NCBI RefSeq assembly: GCF_014874065.1
Contig: NZ_JADBEE010000001.1
Coordinates: 1,054,001-1,118,000, forward strand
Direction of reading: 5' to 3'
From: Nesterenkonia halotolerans
GTDB lineage: Bacteria; Actinomycetota; Actinomycetes; Actinomycetales; Micrococcaceae
DNA: 64,000 nucleotides
Part shown: in pieces, positions 52,140-61,208 of the stretch
How the letters are laid out: each line of letters starts with the position of its first letter
How positions within the stretch are numbered: position 1 is the stretch's first letter
The notes under the pieces: model-generated
Told to the model about the DNA's origin: nothing
Database searches by the model: none
Seen by the model: the letters and a program-made list of their open reading frames with translations, nothing else
Made by a program: the position numbers and the translations under genes

Positions 52140-52764
52140 GGCCAGACGGCTGCTCGAGGAGGAGCTGAGCCACCCGCGCTACCAGCGCGACGCGACGGGT
52201 CCGCTGCGCGAGGCCGCCGACCGGTTCTTCGCCTGGTTGGACCAGATGCAGCTGAACCTGGGGCCGGTGGAGCTTCCACTGGGCCCCATCCTGTTGCTGG
52301 TCCTGCTGCTGGCCGCAGTGATCCTCTGCATCGTGCTCGTGCGCCCGCGGCTGCAGCGCGGCGCAGAGGCCGAGGAGCTGAGCCTCAGCCCGGCGGGCGT
52401 CACCGCCGGGGCGCTGCGCGAGCGGGCAGAGGCTCACGCCGCCGTCGGCCGCTTCGATGAGGCCTGCCGCGAGCGCTTCCGCGCGATCATCCGCGCCGCC
52501 GAGGAGCGCCAGGATCTCGCGGAACAGGCCGGACGCACCGCCACCGAGGCAGGTCAGGCACTGGCGCGGGTCCACTCGGACGAGGCCGCAGCCGCAGTGC
52601 GCGCCGCGGAGCTGTTCAACTACTCCCGCTACGGCGGCCGGTCCCTGCAGCGAGCCGACTACGACACGCTGCTCGCCTTCGACCAGCGCCTCGAGCAGTC
52701 GTCGGGTCCACGTCCCGGGCAGCTCTCGGGAGAGCACCGTGACGAACAGGCGGTGAGCAGATGA
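52120..52764 (+). CDS. DUF4129 domain protein
   Basis: The 214-aa protein has an amphipathic N-terminus (DEARRLLEEELSHPRYQRD), one membrane helix (LGPILLLVLLLAAVILCIVLV, about 53-73) and a cytoplasmic DUF4129-type helical domain (ERAEAHAAVGRFDEACRERFRAIIRAAEER ... SYGGRSLQRADYD-like end). In other bacteria DUF4129 proteins accompany MoxR/DUF58 genes in envelope-linked AAA+ systems. Overlaps both neighbours (20 bp and ATGA). Confidence 0.85.
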   Translation: MQPERDEARRLLEEELSHPRYQRDATGPLREAADRFFAWLDQMQLNLGPVELPLGPILLLVLLLAAVILCIVLVRPRLQRGAEAEELSLSPAGVTAGALRERAEAHAAVGRFDEACRERFRAIIRAAEERQDLAEQAGRTATEAGQALARVHSDEAAAAVRAAELFNYSRYGGRSLQRADYDTLLAFDQRLEQSSGPRPGQLSGEHRDEQAVSR

Positions 52765-54098
52765 CGACGGCGACGCTGGGCTCCGCAGTGCGCTCAGGCT
52801 TCCAGCGCTGGCAGTTCTGGCTGCTGCTGCTGGTGCTCGGTCTGCTCTCCGTGATGCTGGTCCAGGCCATGGCAGAGGAGGACATGGACCGCTACGGCCT
52901 GGAGAACACCTCATTGGACGGCTACGCCGCACTGGCACAGGTCTTGGCGGACCAGGGTGTGACCCTGCACCCAGCCGCTTCCGCGCAGACCGCCGAGGAG
53001 CTGATGCAGGAGCACCCCGAGGCCGCGCTGGTGGTCCTCTCCCGCGGAGACGTCCCGGATGAGGAATTCCTGGCGCAGCTGCGCGAAGGCTCGGACCGGC
53101 CGGTGGTGCTGCTGGATGAATCCGCACAGCTGGTCAGCGCCCTGTTTCTCGAAGGAGAGGTCAGCTACGCCGGGGCTCATGCAGGCGGCGGCCCCGCGGA
53201 GGAGGCAACACTGGACGCAGGTGAGCAATGTCCCCTGCCCGGTGCGGTCGATGCGCGAGACCTGCGCGCTCCGGGAGCACTCTTCTACAGCGAAGATCCC
53301 GGATGCTTCACCGGCTTCGAGGACGGCGCGGGCCCAGCCCAAGCTCTTGTGGAGACCCCGGCCGGCCTGCTCTTCGGCGCCCCTGAGGCTTTCAGCAATC
53401 ACGACATCACCGAGGCCGGCAACGCCGCCCTGGCGCTCGCCCTGTTCGGCGAGCGCGAGGACCTCATCTGGTACACCCCGATGGGCCTGGACGCGATGGG
53501 CGCCGAGGGCTGGGCCTCCCCCGTTGATCTGCTTCCCGGCTGGGTGATTCCACTGGCCTGGTGGTTGCTGCTGTGCGCCCTCGTGCTGATGCTCGTGGTG
53601 GGACGGCGTCCGGGCCCCGTGGTCGGTGAACCTTTGCCGGTCCGGGTTCCCGGCGCGGAGACGGCCGAGGGACGCGGTCGCATGTATCAGAGCGCCAATG
53701 CGGTGGAGGCCTCGGCGCAGACTTTGCGCAGCGCGCACCTGATCCGACTCGCCCGGCTGCTCCGGCTGGGCTCCGCTCCCGACGAATCAAGCGTCCTGGA
53801 GGCAGCCGCGCGGCAGGTGCGTCGTGATCCCGCCGAGGTGGCAGGGCTCTTCGCCCAGCGTCCGCGCAACAACGCCGAACTGGTGGGCTATGCCCAGGCG
53901 CTGGCGAGCTTGGAGCAGGACGCCGAGCGCGCAGTGCTCACTGTGCACACCCGGGCCCGCAACGTGCCCGCCCAGCCCGACCACCCACCAGGGCCAGCGT
54001 CGGATTCACCAGCAGACCTCCGGTCGGACGTCCAGCAGAATCCACCCCCGAACACCCAGCCCGACTCTCAGCAAGGGAAGAACCGCAGCAATGACTGA
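52761..54098 (+). CDS. DUF4350 domain membrane protein
   Basis: The 445-aa protein has one N-terminal membrane helix (FWLLLLVLGLLSVMLVQA), then an extracytoplasmic DUF4350 domain (LDGYAALAQVLADQGVTLHPAASAQTAEEL, AALVVLSRGDVPDEEFLAQL), which looks like a glutamine-amidotransferase-type fold without catalytic residues. A second helix follows near residue 265 (WVIPLAWWLLLCALVLMLVVG), then a cytoplasmic helical region. It is ATGA-coupled to DUF4129 and overlaps moxR by 8 bp. Role unknown. Confidence 0.85.
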   Translation: MTTATLGSAVRSGFQRWQFWLLLLVLGLLSVMLVQAMAEEDMDRYGLENTSLDGYAALAQVLADQGVTLHPAASAQTAEELMQEHPEAALVVLSRGDVPDEEFLAQLREGSDRPVVLLDESAQLVSALFLEGEVSYAGAHAGGGPAEEATLDAGEQCPLPGAVDARDLRAPGALFYSEDPGCFTGFEDGAGPAQALVETPAGLLFGAPEAFSNHDITEAGNAALALALFGEREDLIWYTPMGLDAMGAEGWASPVDLLPGWVIPLAWWLLLCALVLMLVVGRRPGPVVGEPLPVRVPGAETAEGRGRMYQSANAVEASAQTLRSAHLIRLARLLRLGSAPDESSVLEAAARQVRRDPAEVAGLFAQRPRNNAELVGYAQALASLEQDAERAVLTVHTRARNVPAQPDHPPGPASDSPADLRSDVQQNPPPNTQPDSQQGKNRSND

Positions 54099-55113
54099 AC
54101 CTCACAACGGCTCCCAGCACATCCAGGAAAACTCCGCGCCCACAGGAGCGTCAGCGCAGGGGCAGCACCAGCTCCGCGAAAAGTTTCAGCAGGTCCGCGT
54201 CGAGGTGGCCAAGGCCGTGGTCGGTCAGGACACGGCGGTGACCAGCGTGCTGATCGGACTCCTGGTGCGCGGCCACGTGCTGCTCGAGGGCGTCCCCGGG
54301 GTGGCCAAGACCCTGCTCGTGCGCGCGATCTCAGCCTCGCTGAGCCTGGACACCGCTCGGGTCCAGTTCACCCCGGACCTGATGCCCGGTGACGTCACCG
54401 GCTCCCTGGTCTATGACTCCACGACGGGAGACTTCAGCTTCCGCGAAGGCCCGGTCTTCACCAACCTGATGCTGGCCGATGAGATCAACCGCACGCCGCC
54501 GAAGACGCAGGCCTCGCTGCTCGAGGCCATGGAGGAGCGTCAGGTCTCGGTGGACGGGATCAGCCGCCCGCTGCCGGATCCCTTCCTGGTGGCCGCCACA
54601 CAGAACCCCATCGAATACGAGGGCACCTACCCGCTGCCAGAGGCGCAGCTGGACCGCTTCCTGCTGAAGGTCCACCTGGACCTGCCCCAGCGCGGCGAGG
54701 AGATCGAGGTCATTCGCCGCCACGCCGCAGGCTTCAACCCCTCAGACCTCGCCGGCGCCGGAGTCACCCCCGTGGCAGGTGCCGCCGATGTGATCGCAGC
54801 CCGGGCCCAGGTCAGTCAGGTCTCGATCGCGCCCGAGGTGCTCGCCTACGTCGTCGATCTCGCCCGGGCCACACGGGAGACCCCGAGCTTCCAGCTGGGC
54901 GTCTCCCCGCGCGGCGCCACGGCTCTGATGAACGCCTCCCGCGCCTGGGCCTGGCTCTCCGGACGAGATTTCATCACCCCTGATGACATCAAGGCGCTCG
55001 CCCCGGCCTGCCTGCGCCACCGCGTAACGCTGCGCCCCGAGGCCGCGATGGACGGGGTGAGCATCGATGATGTGCTGCAGTCCATCCTGGCCACCGTCCC
55101 GGTTCCTCGCTGA
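54091..55113 (+). CDS. MoxR-family AAA+ ATPase
   Basis: This 340-aa AAA+ protein has Walker A GVPGVAKT (about 70), Walker B LMLADEINRTPPKTQ (about 130), sensor 1 in AATQNPIEYEGTYPLPEAQLDRF and the MoxR lid domain with LGVSPRGATALMNASRAWAWL. MoxR ATPases remodel or activate partner proteins, typically VWA-domain or DUF58 proteins encoded next door; here DUF58 follows by 9 bp. The N-terminal ~30 residues are Gln/Ala-rich. The ATG overlaps the DUF4350 stop. Confidence 0.93.
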   Translation: MTEPHNGSQHIQENSAPTGASAQGQHQLREKFQQVRVEVAKAVVGQDTAVTSVLIGLLVRGHVLLEGVPGVAKTLLVRAISASLSLDTARVQFTPDLMPGDVTGSLVYDSTTGDFSFREGPVFTNLMLADEINRTPPKTQASLLEAMEERQVSVDGISRPLPDPFLVAATQNPIEYEGTYPLPEAQLDRFLLKVHLDLPQRGEEIEVIRRHAAGFNPSDLAGAGVTPVAGAADVIAARAQVSQVSIAPEVLAYVVDLARATRETPSFQLGVSPRGATALMNASRAWAWLSGRDFITPDDIKALAPACLRHRVTLRPEAAMDGVSIDDVLQSILATVPVPR

Positions 55114-55122
55114 GGGATCCCG

Positions 55123-56430
55123 ATGGTGCTGACCCGACGGTTCCTCTACCTGACGCTGGGACTCAGCGCCGTCGTCGTCGTGCTGCCCGGGTGGGAGGCT
55201 CTGCTCGGCTGCGCAGTGCTGCTGATCCTGCTCGCGGCGCTCGACATGGCGCTGGCAGGTTCGCCGCGCCGCGTCCGCGTGGAACGGCTGCCGAGCACCC
55301 CGGTGCGGCTCGGACAGCCGACGACGGCGAGCACCGCGCTGCACCACCACGGCTCGCGTCGGCTGCGCGGGCAGGTCAAGGACGGGTGGCAGCCCTCCGC
55401 CGGAGCGCGCCGACCGATCACCTCCGTGGACCTGGGCCCGGGGCGGAGTAGCCGGATCGAGACCGCGCTGCGACCCTCGCGCCGCGGAGATCTGCACAGC
55501 GAGCACCTGAGCCTGCGCTCGATCGGACCCATGGGTCTGGCCGGGCGTCAGGTGGTCCATCGGGTGCCGCACACCCTGCGCGTGCTGCCGCCGTTCCACT
55601 CCCGTCGGCACCTGCCTTCGAAGCTGCAGCGGCTGCGCGAGCTCGACGGCGCCACCGCGGTGCAGATCCGCGGCGCGGGACACGAGTTCGATTCGCTGCG
55701 GGACTATGTGCGCGGCGATGATGTCCGCTCCATCGACTGGCGCGCCACCGCACGCCGGCAGTCCTCACAGGGTCAGCACTTGGTGGTGCGGACCTGGCGT
55801 CCCGAACGGGATCGCCGGGTGATCCTCGCCCTGGACTCCTCCCGCACCTCCGCGGTGCGGATCGAGGACGAGCCACGCCTGGACTCGGGGATGGAGGCGG
55901 CCCTGCTGCTCGGCGCGCTGGCCTCCGGAGCCGGCGATCGGGTGGACTTCTTCGCCTTCGACCGCGGGCTGAGCGGGCAGGCTCGCTCTGGGATGCGCGG
56001 GGACCTGCTGCACCGGATGGCCGATGCGATGTCTGGGGTCCAGCCGCAGCTGGTCGAGGCGGACTTCTCTCAGCTCCCGGCCCAGGTGCGGGCGATCTCC
56101 GCTCAGCGCAGCCTGCTGGTGGTGCTGACCTCGCTAGACTCCGGTTCCCTGGAAGAGGGACTTCTGCCGGTGCTGCCGGCGCTTGTGCAGCGGCACCTCG
56201 TTGTCCTGGCCGCGGTGCGCGATCCCGAACTCGACCGGCGAGCCCACGCACGAGAGACCACCAGCGAGGTCTACCGGGCAGCGGCCGCGGAACGCGCACT
56301 GATCGAGAAGGAGGCGCTGCGTCGGCAGCTGAGCTCGCTCGGTGTGGAAGTCGTCGAAGCCACCCCGCACCAGCTGCCGCCCCAGCTCGCCGACACCTAC
56401 ATCCGTCTCAAGGCGTCCGGACGGCTCTGA
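55123..56430 (+). CDS. DUF58 domain protein
   Basis: The 435-aa protein has two N-terminal membrane helices (residues 8-45), a beta-sandwich region, then a DUF58/VWA-like core with the signature GAGHEFDSLRDYVRGDDVRSIDWRATAR and a MIDAS-like start VILALDSSRTS. It is the expected partner of the MoxR ATPase. The 164-bp gap that follows to mnmA contains two copies of GGCTCTGAGCTGC but no gene. Confidence 0.9.
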   Translation: MVLTRRFLYLTLGLSAVVVVLPGWEALLGCAVLLILLAALDMALAGSPRRVRVERLPSTPVRLGQPTTASTALHHHGSRRLRGQVKDGWQPSAGARRPITSVDLGPGRSSRIETALRPSRRGDLHSEHLSLRSIGPMGLAGRQVVHRVPHTLRVLPPFHSRRHLPSKLQRLRELDGATAVQIRGAGHEFDSLRDYVRGDDVRSIDWRATARRQSSQGQHLVVRTWRPERDRRVILALDSSRTSAVRIEDEPRLDSGMEAALLLGALASGAGDRVDFFAFDRGLSGQARSGMRGDLLHRMADAMSGVQPQLVEADFSQLPAQVRAISAQRSLLVVLTSLDSGSLEEGLLPVLPALVQRHLVVLAAVRDPELDRRAHARETTSEVYRAAAAERALIEKEALRRQLSSLGVEVVEATPHQLPPQLADTYIRLKASGRL

Positions 56431-56594
56431 GCTGCTCTGGCGGGCTCTGAGCTGCCCCTGCTGGTTGTCACCTGCTCCGGGCGGTTCTGAGACAGTCCTG
56501 ACCGGCGGGAATGCGCTGACCCCCTGGGTTGCTGAATACTGGGCACCAGCCTCGGCACGGCCGCCGGGCGCATCCTCAAACCGAAAGTCATCTC

Positions 56595-57740
56595 ATGAAG
56601 GTATTGGCAGCCATGTCCGGCGGAGTCGACTCCGCCGTGGCCGCAGCCCGCGCCGTCGAGGCCGGCCACGAGGTGGTCGGCGTGCATCTGGCGCTGAGCC
56701 GCATGCCCGGCACGCTCCGCACCGGCTCCCGCGGGTGCTGCACGATCGAGGACTCCTCCGACGCCTGGCGCGCCTGTGAGAAGCTCGGCATCCCTTTCTA
56801 CGTGTGGGACTTCTCGGAGCGCTTCAAGGCCGACGTCGTCGATGACTTCATCAGCGAGTACGCCGCCGGCCGGACCCCGAACCCCTGCATGCGCTGCAAC
56901 GAGAAGATCAAGTTCGAGGCGCTGCTGGACAAGGCGATCGCGCTGGGCTTCGACGCCGTGGCCACCGGGCACTACGCCAAGGTCTTCCGCGATGCGGAGG
57001 GCAATCCTGAGCTCCACCGCGCCGCCACCTGGACCAAGGACCAGTCCTATGTCCTCGGCGTGCTCACCACCGAGCAGCTCGAGCACTGCATGTTCCCGCT
57101 CGGTGAGACCCCTTCGAAGGACCTGGTCCGCGCCGAGGCCGAAGAGCGCGGACTCTCCGTGGCCAAGAAGCCGGATTCCCACGACATCTGCTTCATCCCC
57201 GATGGTGACACCCGCGGCTGGCTCGCCGAGCAGATCGAGCTGCGCAACGGCCCCATCGTCGACGCCGAAGGTGCACAGATCGGCGAGCACGGGGGATCCG
57301 AGGCCTACACGGTGGGACAGCGGCGCGGACTCAAGCTCGGACACCCTGCACCGGACGGCAAGCCGCGGTTCGTGCTGGAGATCCGGCCGAAGGAGAACAC
57401 CGTCGTCGCCGGTCCCCGCGAGCTGCTCGAGATCGACCGGCTCTCCGGCATCCGGCTCTCCTGGGCGGGCACCCCGGTGGCGGAGGCCTCCACGGGCGAC
57501 TGGTTCGACCTGGATCTGCAGATCCGCGCCCACGCCGACCCGGTCCCGGCACGCGCCCGGGTCGAGGCACAGGACCCGGAGACCGAGGACGGCGCCCCGC
57601 GACTGATGGTCGAGCTGCAGGAGGCCCTTCAGGGCGTCGCGCCCGGTCAGACGGCCGTCATGTACCAGGGCACGCGCGTGCTGGGACAGGCCACGATCGA
57701 CACCGCCCGCTCGAAGAACTACCACCCGGTCGCCAGCTGA
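56595..57740 (+). CDS. mnmA: tRNA-specific 2-thiouridylase MnmA
   Basis: MnmA transfers sulfur to U34 of tRNA-Lys, -Glu and -Gln, using ATP. The 381-aa protein has the PP-loop [11 protein letters not shown] (residues 7-17), catalytic C98 in [11 protein letters not shown], persulfide C199 in [12 protein letters not shown], and a C-terminal beta-barrel. The start at 56595 fixes the family N-terminus; the upstream frame is excluded. The sulfur donor desulfurase is encoded 2.2 kb away on the opposite strand. Confidence 0.97.
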   Translation: MKVLAAMSGGVDSAVAAARAVEAGHEVVGVHLALSRMPGTLRTGSRGCCTIEDSSDAWRACEKLGIPFYVWDFSERFKADVVDDFISEYAAGRTPNPCMRCNEKIKFEALLDKAIALGFDAVATGHYAKVFRDAEGNPELHRAATWTKDQSYVLGVLTTEQLEHCMFPLGETPSKDLVRAEAEERGLSVAKKPDSHDICFIPDGDTRGWLAEQIELRNGPIVDAEGAQIGEHGGSEAYTVGQRRGLKLGHPAPDGKPRFVLEIRPKENTVVAGPRELLEIDRLSGIRLSWAGTPVAEASTGDWFDLDLQIRAHADPVPARARVEAQDPETEDGAPRLMVELQEALQGVAPGQTAVMYQGTRVLGQATIDTARSKNYHPVAS

Positions 57741-57772
57741 ACCGACCCGTGCCCGGCAAGTAGGCTGGACGC

Positions 57773-58195
57773 ATGAGCACAGATCCCCGCGCCGGCGAGG
57801 CCGCAGCATATGTAGAGCCCGAGATCCTCGAGGAGCTGGTGTCGATGCGTGCCAGCATCGACAACATCGACGCGACTCTGGTCTATCTGCTCGCGGAGCG
57901 CTTCAAGGCCACCCAGCGCGTGGGCGTGCTCAAGGCCAAGCATCGGCTCCCCGCGGCAGACCCTGCCCGGGAGAAGAAGCAGATCGAACGGCTCAAGCGG
58001 CTGGCTGACGACGCTCAGCTGGATCCTGAATTCGCGGAGAAGTTCCTGAACTTCATCATCGAAGAGGTCATCCGCCACCATCAGGCGATCTCCGCCTCTG
58101 CCGGGGCGACCACCGAGGACACCGCCGCCCACAGCTCTGCCGACACGTCTGAGGCCGGCTCCGCATACGACGCGGCGGAGACCGAGAACCGATGA
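57773..58195 (+). CDS. Chorismate mutase (AroQ type)
   Basis: This 140-aa enzyme converts chorismate to prephenate for Phe and Tyr synthesis. The helical AroQ core covers about 15-105: ELVSMRASIDNIDATLVYLLAERFKATQRVGVLKAKHRLPAADPAREKKQIERL, with the active-site Arg, Lys and Glu positions present. A ~35-residue Ala/Thr/Ser tail follows. A -10-like TAGGCT at 57761-57766 lies six bases before the ATG, so a leaderless message is likely. ATGA-coupled to the next gene. Confidence 0.9.
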   Translation: MSTDPRAGEAAAYVEPEILEELVSMRASIDNIDATLVYLLAERFKATQRVGVLKAKHRLPAADPAREKKQIERLKRLADDAQLDPEFAEKFLNFIIEEVIRHHQAISASAGATTEDTAAHSSADTSEAGSAYDAAETENR

Positions 58196-59292
58196 CGCTG
58201 CGTTCTGCCGCAGCCGGAGTCATGCCCGGCATCGATCTGATGCGCAGCGCCAGACTGCAGGCCGCCGAGCTGCCCGCGCCACATCTTCCGAGCCTGCCCG
58301 AGCTTCCCGACCGCGGGCTGCACTCGGGCCTGCTCGCCCGCAGCCTGGCCCAGCTCTCCGAGCTCTCCGCCGAGCTGACCTCCTACGGCTGGCGGCTGAC
58401 CCAGCGGCCCGGCGCGGACGATCAGCGCATCCGCGGCTGGCTGCGCTCGGATGTGGACACCCTCGCCGATGTGCGCGGAGACCGTGCCGAGAGCGGCGCA
58501 GACCCCGACGACGACGGCTTCGCCCCTCCCCTGGTCCTCGAACTGATGGGCCCGATCAGCCTCATGGCGGGGCTTGCGCTGCCCTCCGGCGAGAAGACCC
58601 TCATCGATCACGGGGCACGCCGCGATCTGGCCGCCTCTCTGGCCAACGGGGCCGCAGAACATGTCGCCCACGTCAGGCGGGCCTGTTCGCCGTCGTCGTT
58701 GACCGTGATCATCACCGAACCCGACTATGCCCGCGCCCGGGAAGGGAAGATCCCCACGGTCAGCGGCTACCGGACCATCCGCTCCCTGGGCCGGGAGGAG
58801 ACCCGGGCGCATATCGGGCTGATGATCGAGGCGCTGCAGAGCTCCGGCGTCGAGGAGATCCTGCTGGACCTCGGCGGCGCGGTGGAGTCTGAGCACCTCG
58901 AGGACTTCCGTGCCGGCCGCGGCCCCTCGGTGCATGGCTTCGGCGTGGACCTGCCCGTGATGCAGGCGGCGGGGTGGGAGCGCACTGCCGAACTGGTCGA
59001 ATCCGGCGCGACGGTGCTCGCCTCGACGCTCACCGGCGCGGAGACCGCCGCCGCGACCACTGGGCTGCCCCAGGTCAGCGAGCTGGCCAGGCGCGTGCAG
59101 CAGCCCTGGCATCGGCTCGGGATGCCGCTGGACGGGCTCGAGAACTTCCTGCTCGTGGGCTCCTCGGATCGCCACCGCGGAGAGCCGGCCAGGTCCCAGC
59201 TCGCCTCGCTGAGCGAACCCTCCGCGATGCGGGTGATCACCCGCGTCCGGGACACCGCCGAGGCGCTGCGCGAGCAGATCCGCGAGGCCTGA
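58192..59292 (+). CDS. MetE/UROD-fold protein (Rv3015c-like)
   Basis: The 366-aa protein resembles the C-terminal barrel of cobalamin-independent methionine synthase. It has VLELMGPISLMAGLALPSGEK, LTVIITEPDYARAREGKIP, EEILLDLGGA and GVDLPVMQAAGWE, but the zinc-binding His-x-Cys and C-terminal Cys motifs of MetE are not evident. Methionine synthase activity is therefore unlikely. In mycobacteria a related gene (Rv3015c) sits between mnmA and ligA; here ligA does not follow. It is coupled to chorismate mutase by ATGA. Function unknown. Confidence 0.78.
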   Translation: MTLRSAAAGVMPGIDLMRSARLQAAELPAPHLPSLPELPDRGLHSGLLARSLAQLSELSAELTSYGWRLTQRPGADDQRIRGWLRSDVDTLADVRGDRAESGADPDDDGFAPPLVLELMGPISLMAGLALPSGEKTLIDHGARRDLAASLANGAAEHVAHVRRACSPSSLTVIITEPDYARAREGKIPTVSGYRTIRSLGREETRAHIGLMIEALQSSGVEEILLDLGGAVESEHLEDFRAGRGPSVHGFGVDLPVMQAAGWERTAELVESGATVLASTLTGAETAAATTGLPQVSELARRVQQPWHRLGMPLDGLENFLLVGSSDRHRGEPARSQLASLSEPSAMRVITRVRDTAEALREQIREA

Positions 59293-59307
59293 CCCCTTCT
59301 CCCGCTT

Positions 59308-59383
59308 ACATCTATTGGGCATAATCTGTCGGAATAGCGTCCTCGTCTGGGCCTCATTCCGACGATTCTCGCCCAATGGATGT
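59308..59383. repeat. 76-bp imperfect palindrome after the MetE-like gene
   Basis: The left arm 59308-59335 and right arm 59356-59383 are inverted copies, sharing ACATC, ATTGGGC, AATC and GTCGGAAT with a few mismatches and one small gap. The loop is ~20 nt. The element is clearly AT-richer than its surroundings. It may terminate the mnmA-side operon, or be a miniature mobile element. Confidence 0.6.
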
Positions 59384-59398
59384 CGGCGATCGCCGACA
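59381..59398. promoter_or_regulatory. 18-bp perfect palindrome upstream of the glyoxalase gene
   Basis: TGTCGGCGATCGCCGACA is fully self-complementary and lies 30 bp before the glyoxalase start codon. It is a good candidate operator for a dimeric regulator such as a TetR- or MarR-family protein. It touches the end of the preceding 76-bp element. Confidence 0.5.
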
Positions 59399-59428
59399 AG
59401 CCGTCAATAAGACCAAGGGGGCCTCACC

Positions 59429-59854
59429 ATGGACCAGCGACTGTCTCTTGTGACACTGGCCGTGGGAGATCTGCCGACCACCCGGGCCTTCTACATCGAC
59501 GGCCTCGGATGGGAGCCTGCGGTGGAGGCACCGGGAGTCCTCATGCTGCGGGCGGGCGAGCACCTGCTGCTCTCGTTCTGGGATCGCCGCGAATTCGAGG
59601 CCGAGGTCGGGCCGATCGGCTCCGGCATCGCGCCGCTGACGCTTGCGCACAACGTGAGCTCTGCGCGGGAGGTCGATCAGGTCCTGGACCAGGCGCGTGC
59701 CGCCGGCGCGGAGGAGGTCCGCCTGGCTGAGCACCGCGCGTGGGGCGGCTACACCGGGTACTTCGCGGATCCCGATGGATTCCGCTGGGAGATTGCATGG
59801 GCACCGGGAGAGGTCAACGAGATCGTGCTGCCTCCGGCTCCCCACGCTGACTGA
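59429..59854 (+). CDS. VOC-family (glyoxalase/dioxygenase-fold) protein
   Basis: This 141-aa protein has two beta-alpha-beta-beta-beta modules: SLVTLAVGDLPTTRAFYIDGLGWEPAVE and the second starting near PLTLAHNVSSAREVD, ending GGYTGYFADPDGFRWEIAW. Such proteins act as metal-dependent lyases, dioxygenases or drug-binding proteins; the substrate cannot be told. AAGGGGG lies upstream of the ATG. The gene stands alone between a palindromic upstream region and a convergent desulfurase gene. Confidence 0.88.
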   Translation: MDQRLSLVTLAVGDLPTTRAFYIDGLGWEPAVEAPGVLMLRAGEHLLLSFWDRREFEAEVGPIGSGIAPLTLAHNVSSAREVDQVLDQARAAGAEEVRLAEHRAWGGYTGYFADPDGFRWEIAWAPGEVNEIVLPPAPHAD

Positions 59855-59938
59855 TCGTCCACTCCCCACCCTTCTGCCCCGGCTCCCCATCCGTGGGGCA
59901 GGGACACGGTTACTGGACCCAGGATGCGGGGACTCAGC

Positions 59939-61165
59939 TCAGCGGCGTCCGGCAGCCATTCCCGCGGTGCGCGCCTGGGCGATGACCGCGGGCAGCGCCT
60001 CGGCGAGCGCCTCGACCTCGCGCTCGGTGGTGGTCCACCCCAGGGTGAAACGCTGCGCGCCACGGGCCTGCTCCTCGCTCAGGCCCATCGCCAGCAGCAC
60101 GTGCGAAGGACGCGGCACCCCCGCCGTGCAGGCGGAGCCCGTGGCGGTGTCGAATCCGGCCATGTCCAGCATGAACAGCAGCGAATCCCCCTCCGCCGCA
60201 TCCACGGTGATATGCAGGTTGTTCGGCAGCCGCAGCTCCGGGTGCGTCCTGGGGTCCGGTCCGCGCAGGGTCACACCATCAAGTCCGACGACGGCGGCCA
60301 GCAGCTGATCGCGCAGCTGCGCCAGCCGCTGGGACTCCTCCGCCTGAGCGGCCACCAGCTCCTCGGCCACGGCGGCGAAGGCACAGATTCCGGCCACATC
60401 CAGGGTGCCGGAGCGGATATCGCGCTCCTGTCCCCCACCGTGGAGCACGGGAGTCAGCAACACGTCGCGCCGCACCAGCAGCGCGCCGACTCCCACCGGA
60501 GCGCCGATCTTATGACCGCTGATCGCCATGGTCGCGGCTCCCGACTCGCGGAAGCTCATCGGCGAGGCACCGGCAGGCACGGACCCGAGGGCCTGGACCG
60601 CGTCGGTGTGCAGGGGCACGTCGAAGCGGGCGCAGAGCTCCCCGATCTGGGCCACAGGCTGGACGGCACCGGTCTCGTTGTTCGCCCACATCACGGTCAC
60701 CAGCGCCACGCTGGGCGCAGACTCGGTGAGCATCGCCTCCAGCTGGACCAGATCCACGATCCCCTCAGCATCCACCGGAATGATCCCCAGTTCGGCCTCT
60801 TCGTGGGCTTCCAGCCACTCGGCGGTCTCGAGCACGGCGTGGTGCTCGATCCCCGGCAGCAGCACCCGCGCCCGGGCGGGGTCCTGCCCGCGGCGCTGCC
60901 AGTAGAGTCCCTTGACCGCGAGGTTGTCCGCCTCGGTGCCGCCGGAGGTGAAGATCACCTCGGAGGCGTGGGCGCCGACCGCACGTGCCAGCTGTTCGCG
61001 GGCCGAATCGACCGCGAGGCGAGCACGCCGCCCGGATCCGTGCAGCGAGGAAGGGTTGGAGAGCGCCGGCATGACCTCGGTGAGCACGCGCATGGCGGTG
61101 GGCTTCACCGGCGTGGTGGCCGCGTGGTCGAAGTAGGAGCTCAGGGTGTGGTCTGCAGATGACAT
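59939..61165 (-). CDS. Cysteine desulfurase (IscS/NifS-type)
   Basis: This PLP enzyme (408 aa) removes sulfur from cysteine for Fe-S clusters and thiolated tRNA. The N-terminal YFDHAATTPVKP, the PLP lysine in ISGHKIGAPVGVGAL and the catalytic cysteine in ATGSACTAGVPRPSHVL are all present. The ATG at 61165 is preferred over the GTG at 61174 because a -10-like TAGAAT (61183-61178) would start the transcript between them. It likely supplies MnmA. It is divergent from the J-domain gene. Confidence 0.95.
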   Translation of the reverse strand: MSSADHTLSSYFDHAATTPVKPTAMRVLTEVMPALSNPSSLHGSGRRARLAVDSAREQLARAVGAHASEVIFTSGGTEADNLAVKGLYWQRRGQDPARARVLLPGIEHHAVLETAEWLEAHEEAELGIIPVDAEGIVDLVQLEAMLTESAPSVALVTVMWANNETGAVQPVAQIGELCARFDVPLHTDAVQALGSVPAGASPMSFRESGAATMAISGHKIGAPVGVGALLVRRDVLLTPVLHGGGQERDIRSGTLDVAGICAFAAVAEELVAAQAEESQRLAQLRDQLLAAVVGLDGVTLRGPDPRTHPELRLPNNLHITVDAAEGDSLLFMLDMAGFDTATGSACTAGVPRPSHVLLAMGLSEEQARGAQRFTLGWTTTEREVEALAEALPAVIAQARTAGMAAGRR

Positions 61166-61208
61166 CGTGTCCACGATTCTACGCTTTTGGGGATATCGTG
61201 AATCCTCG

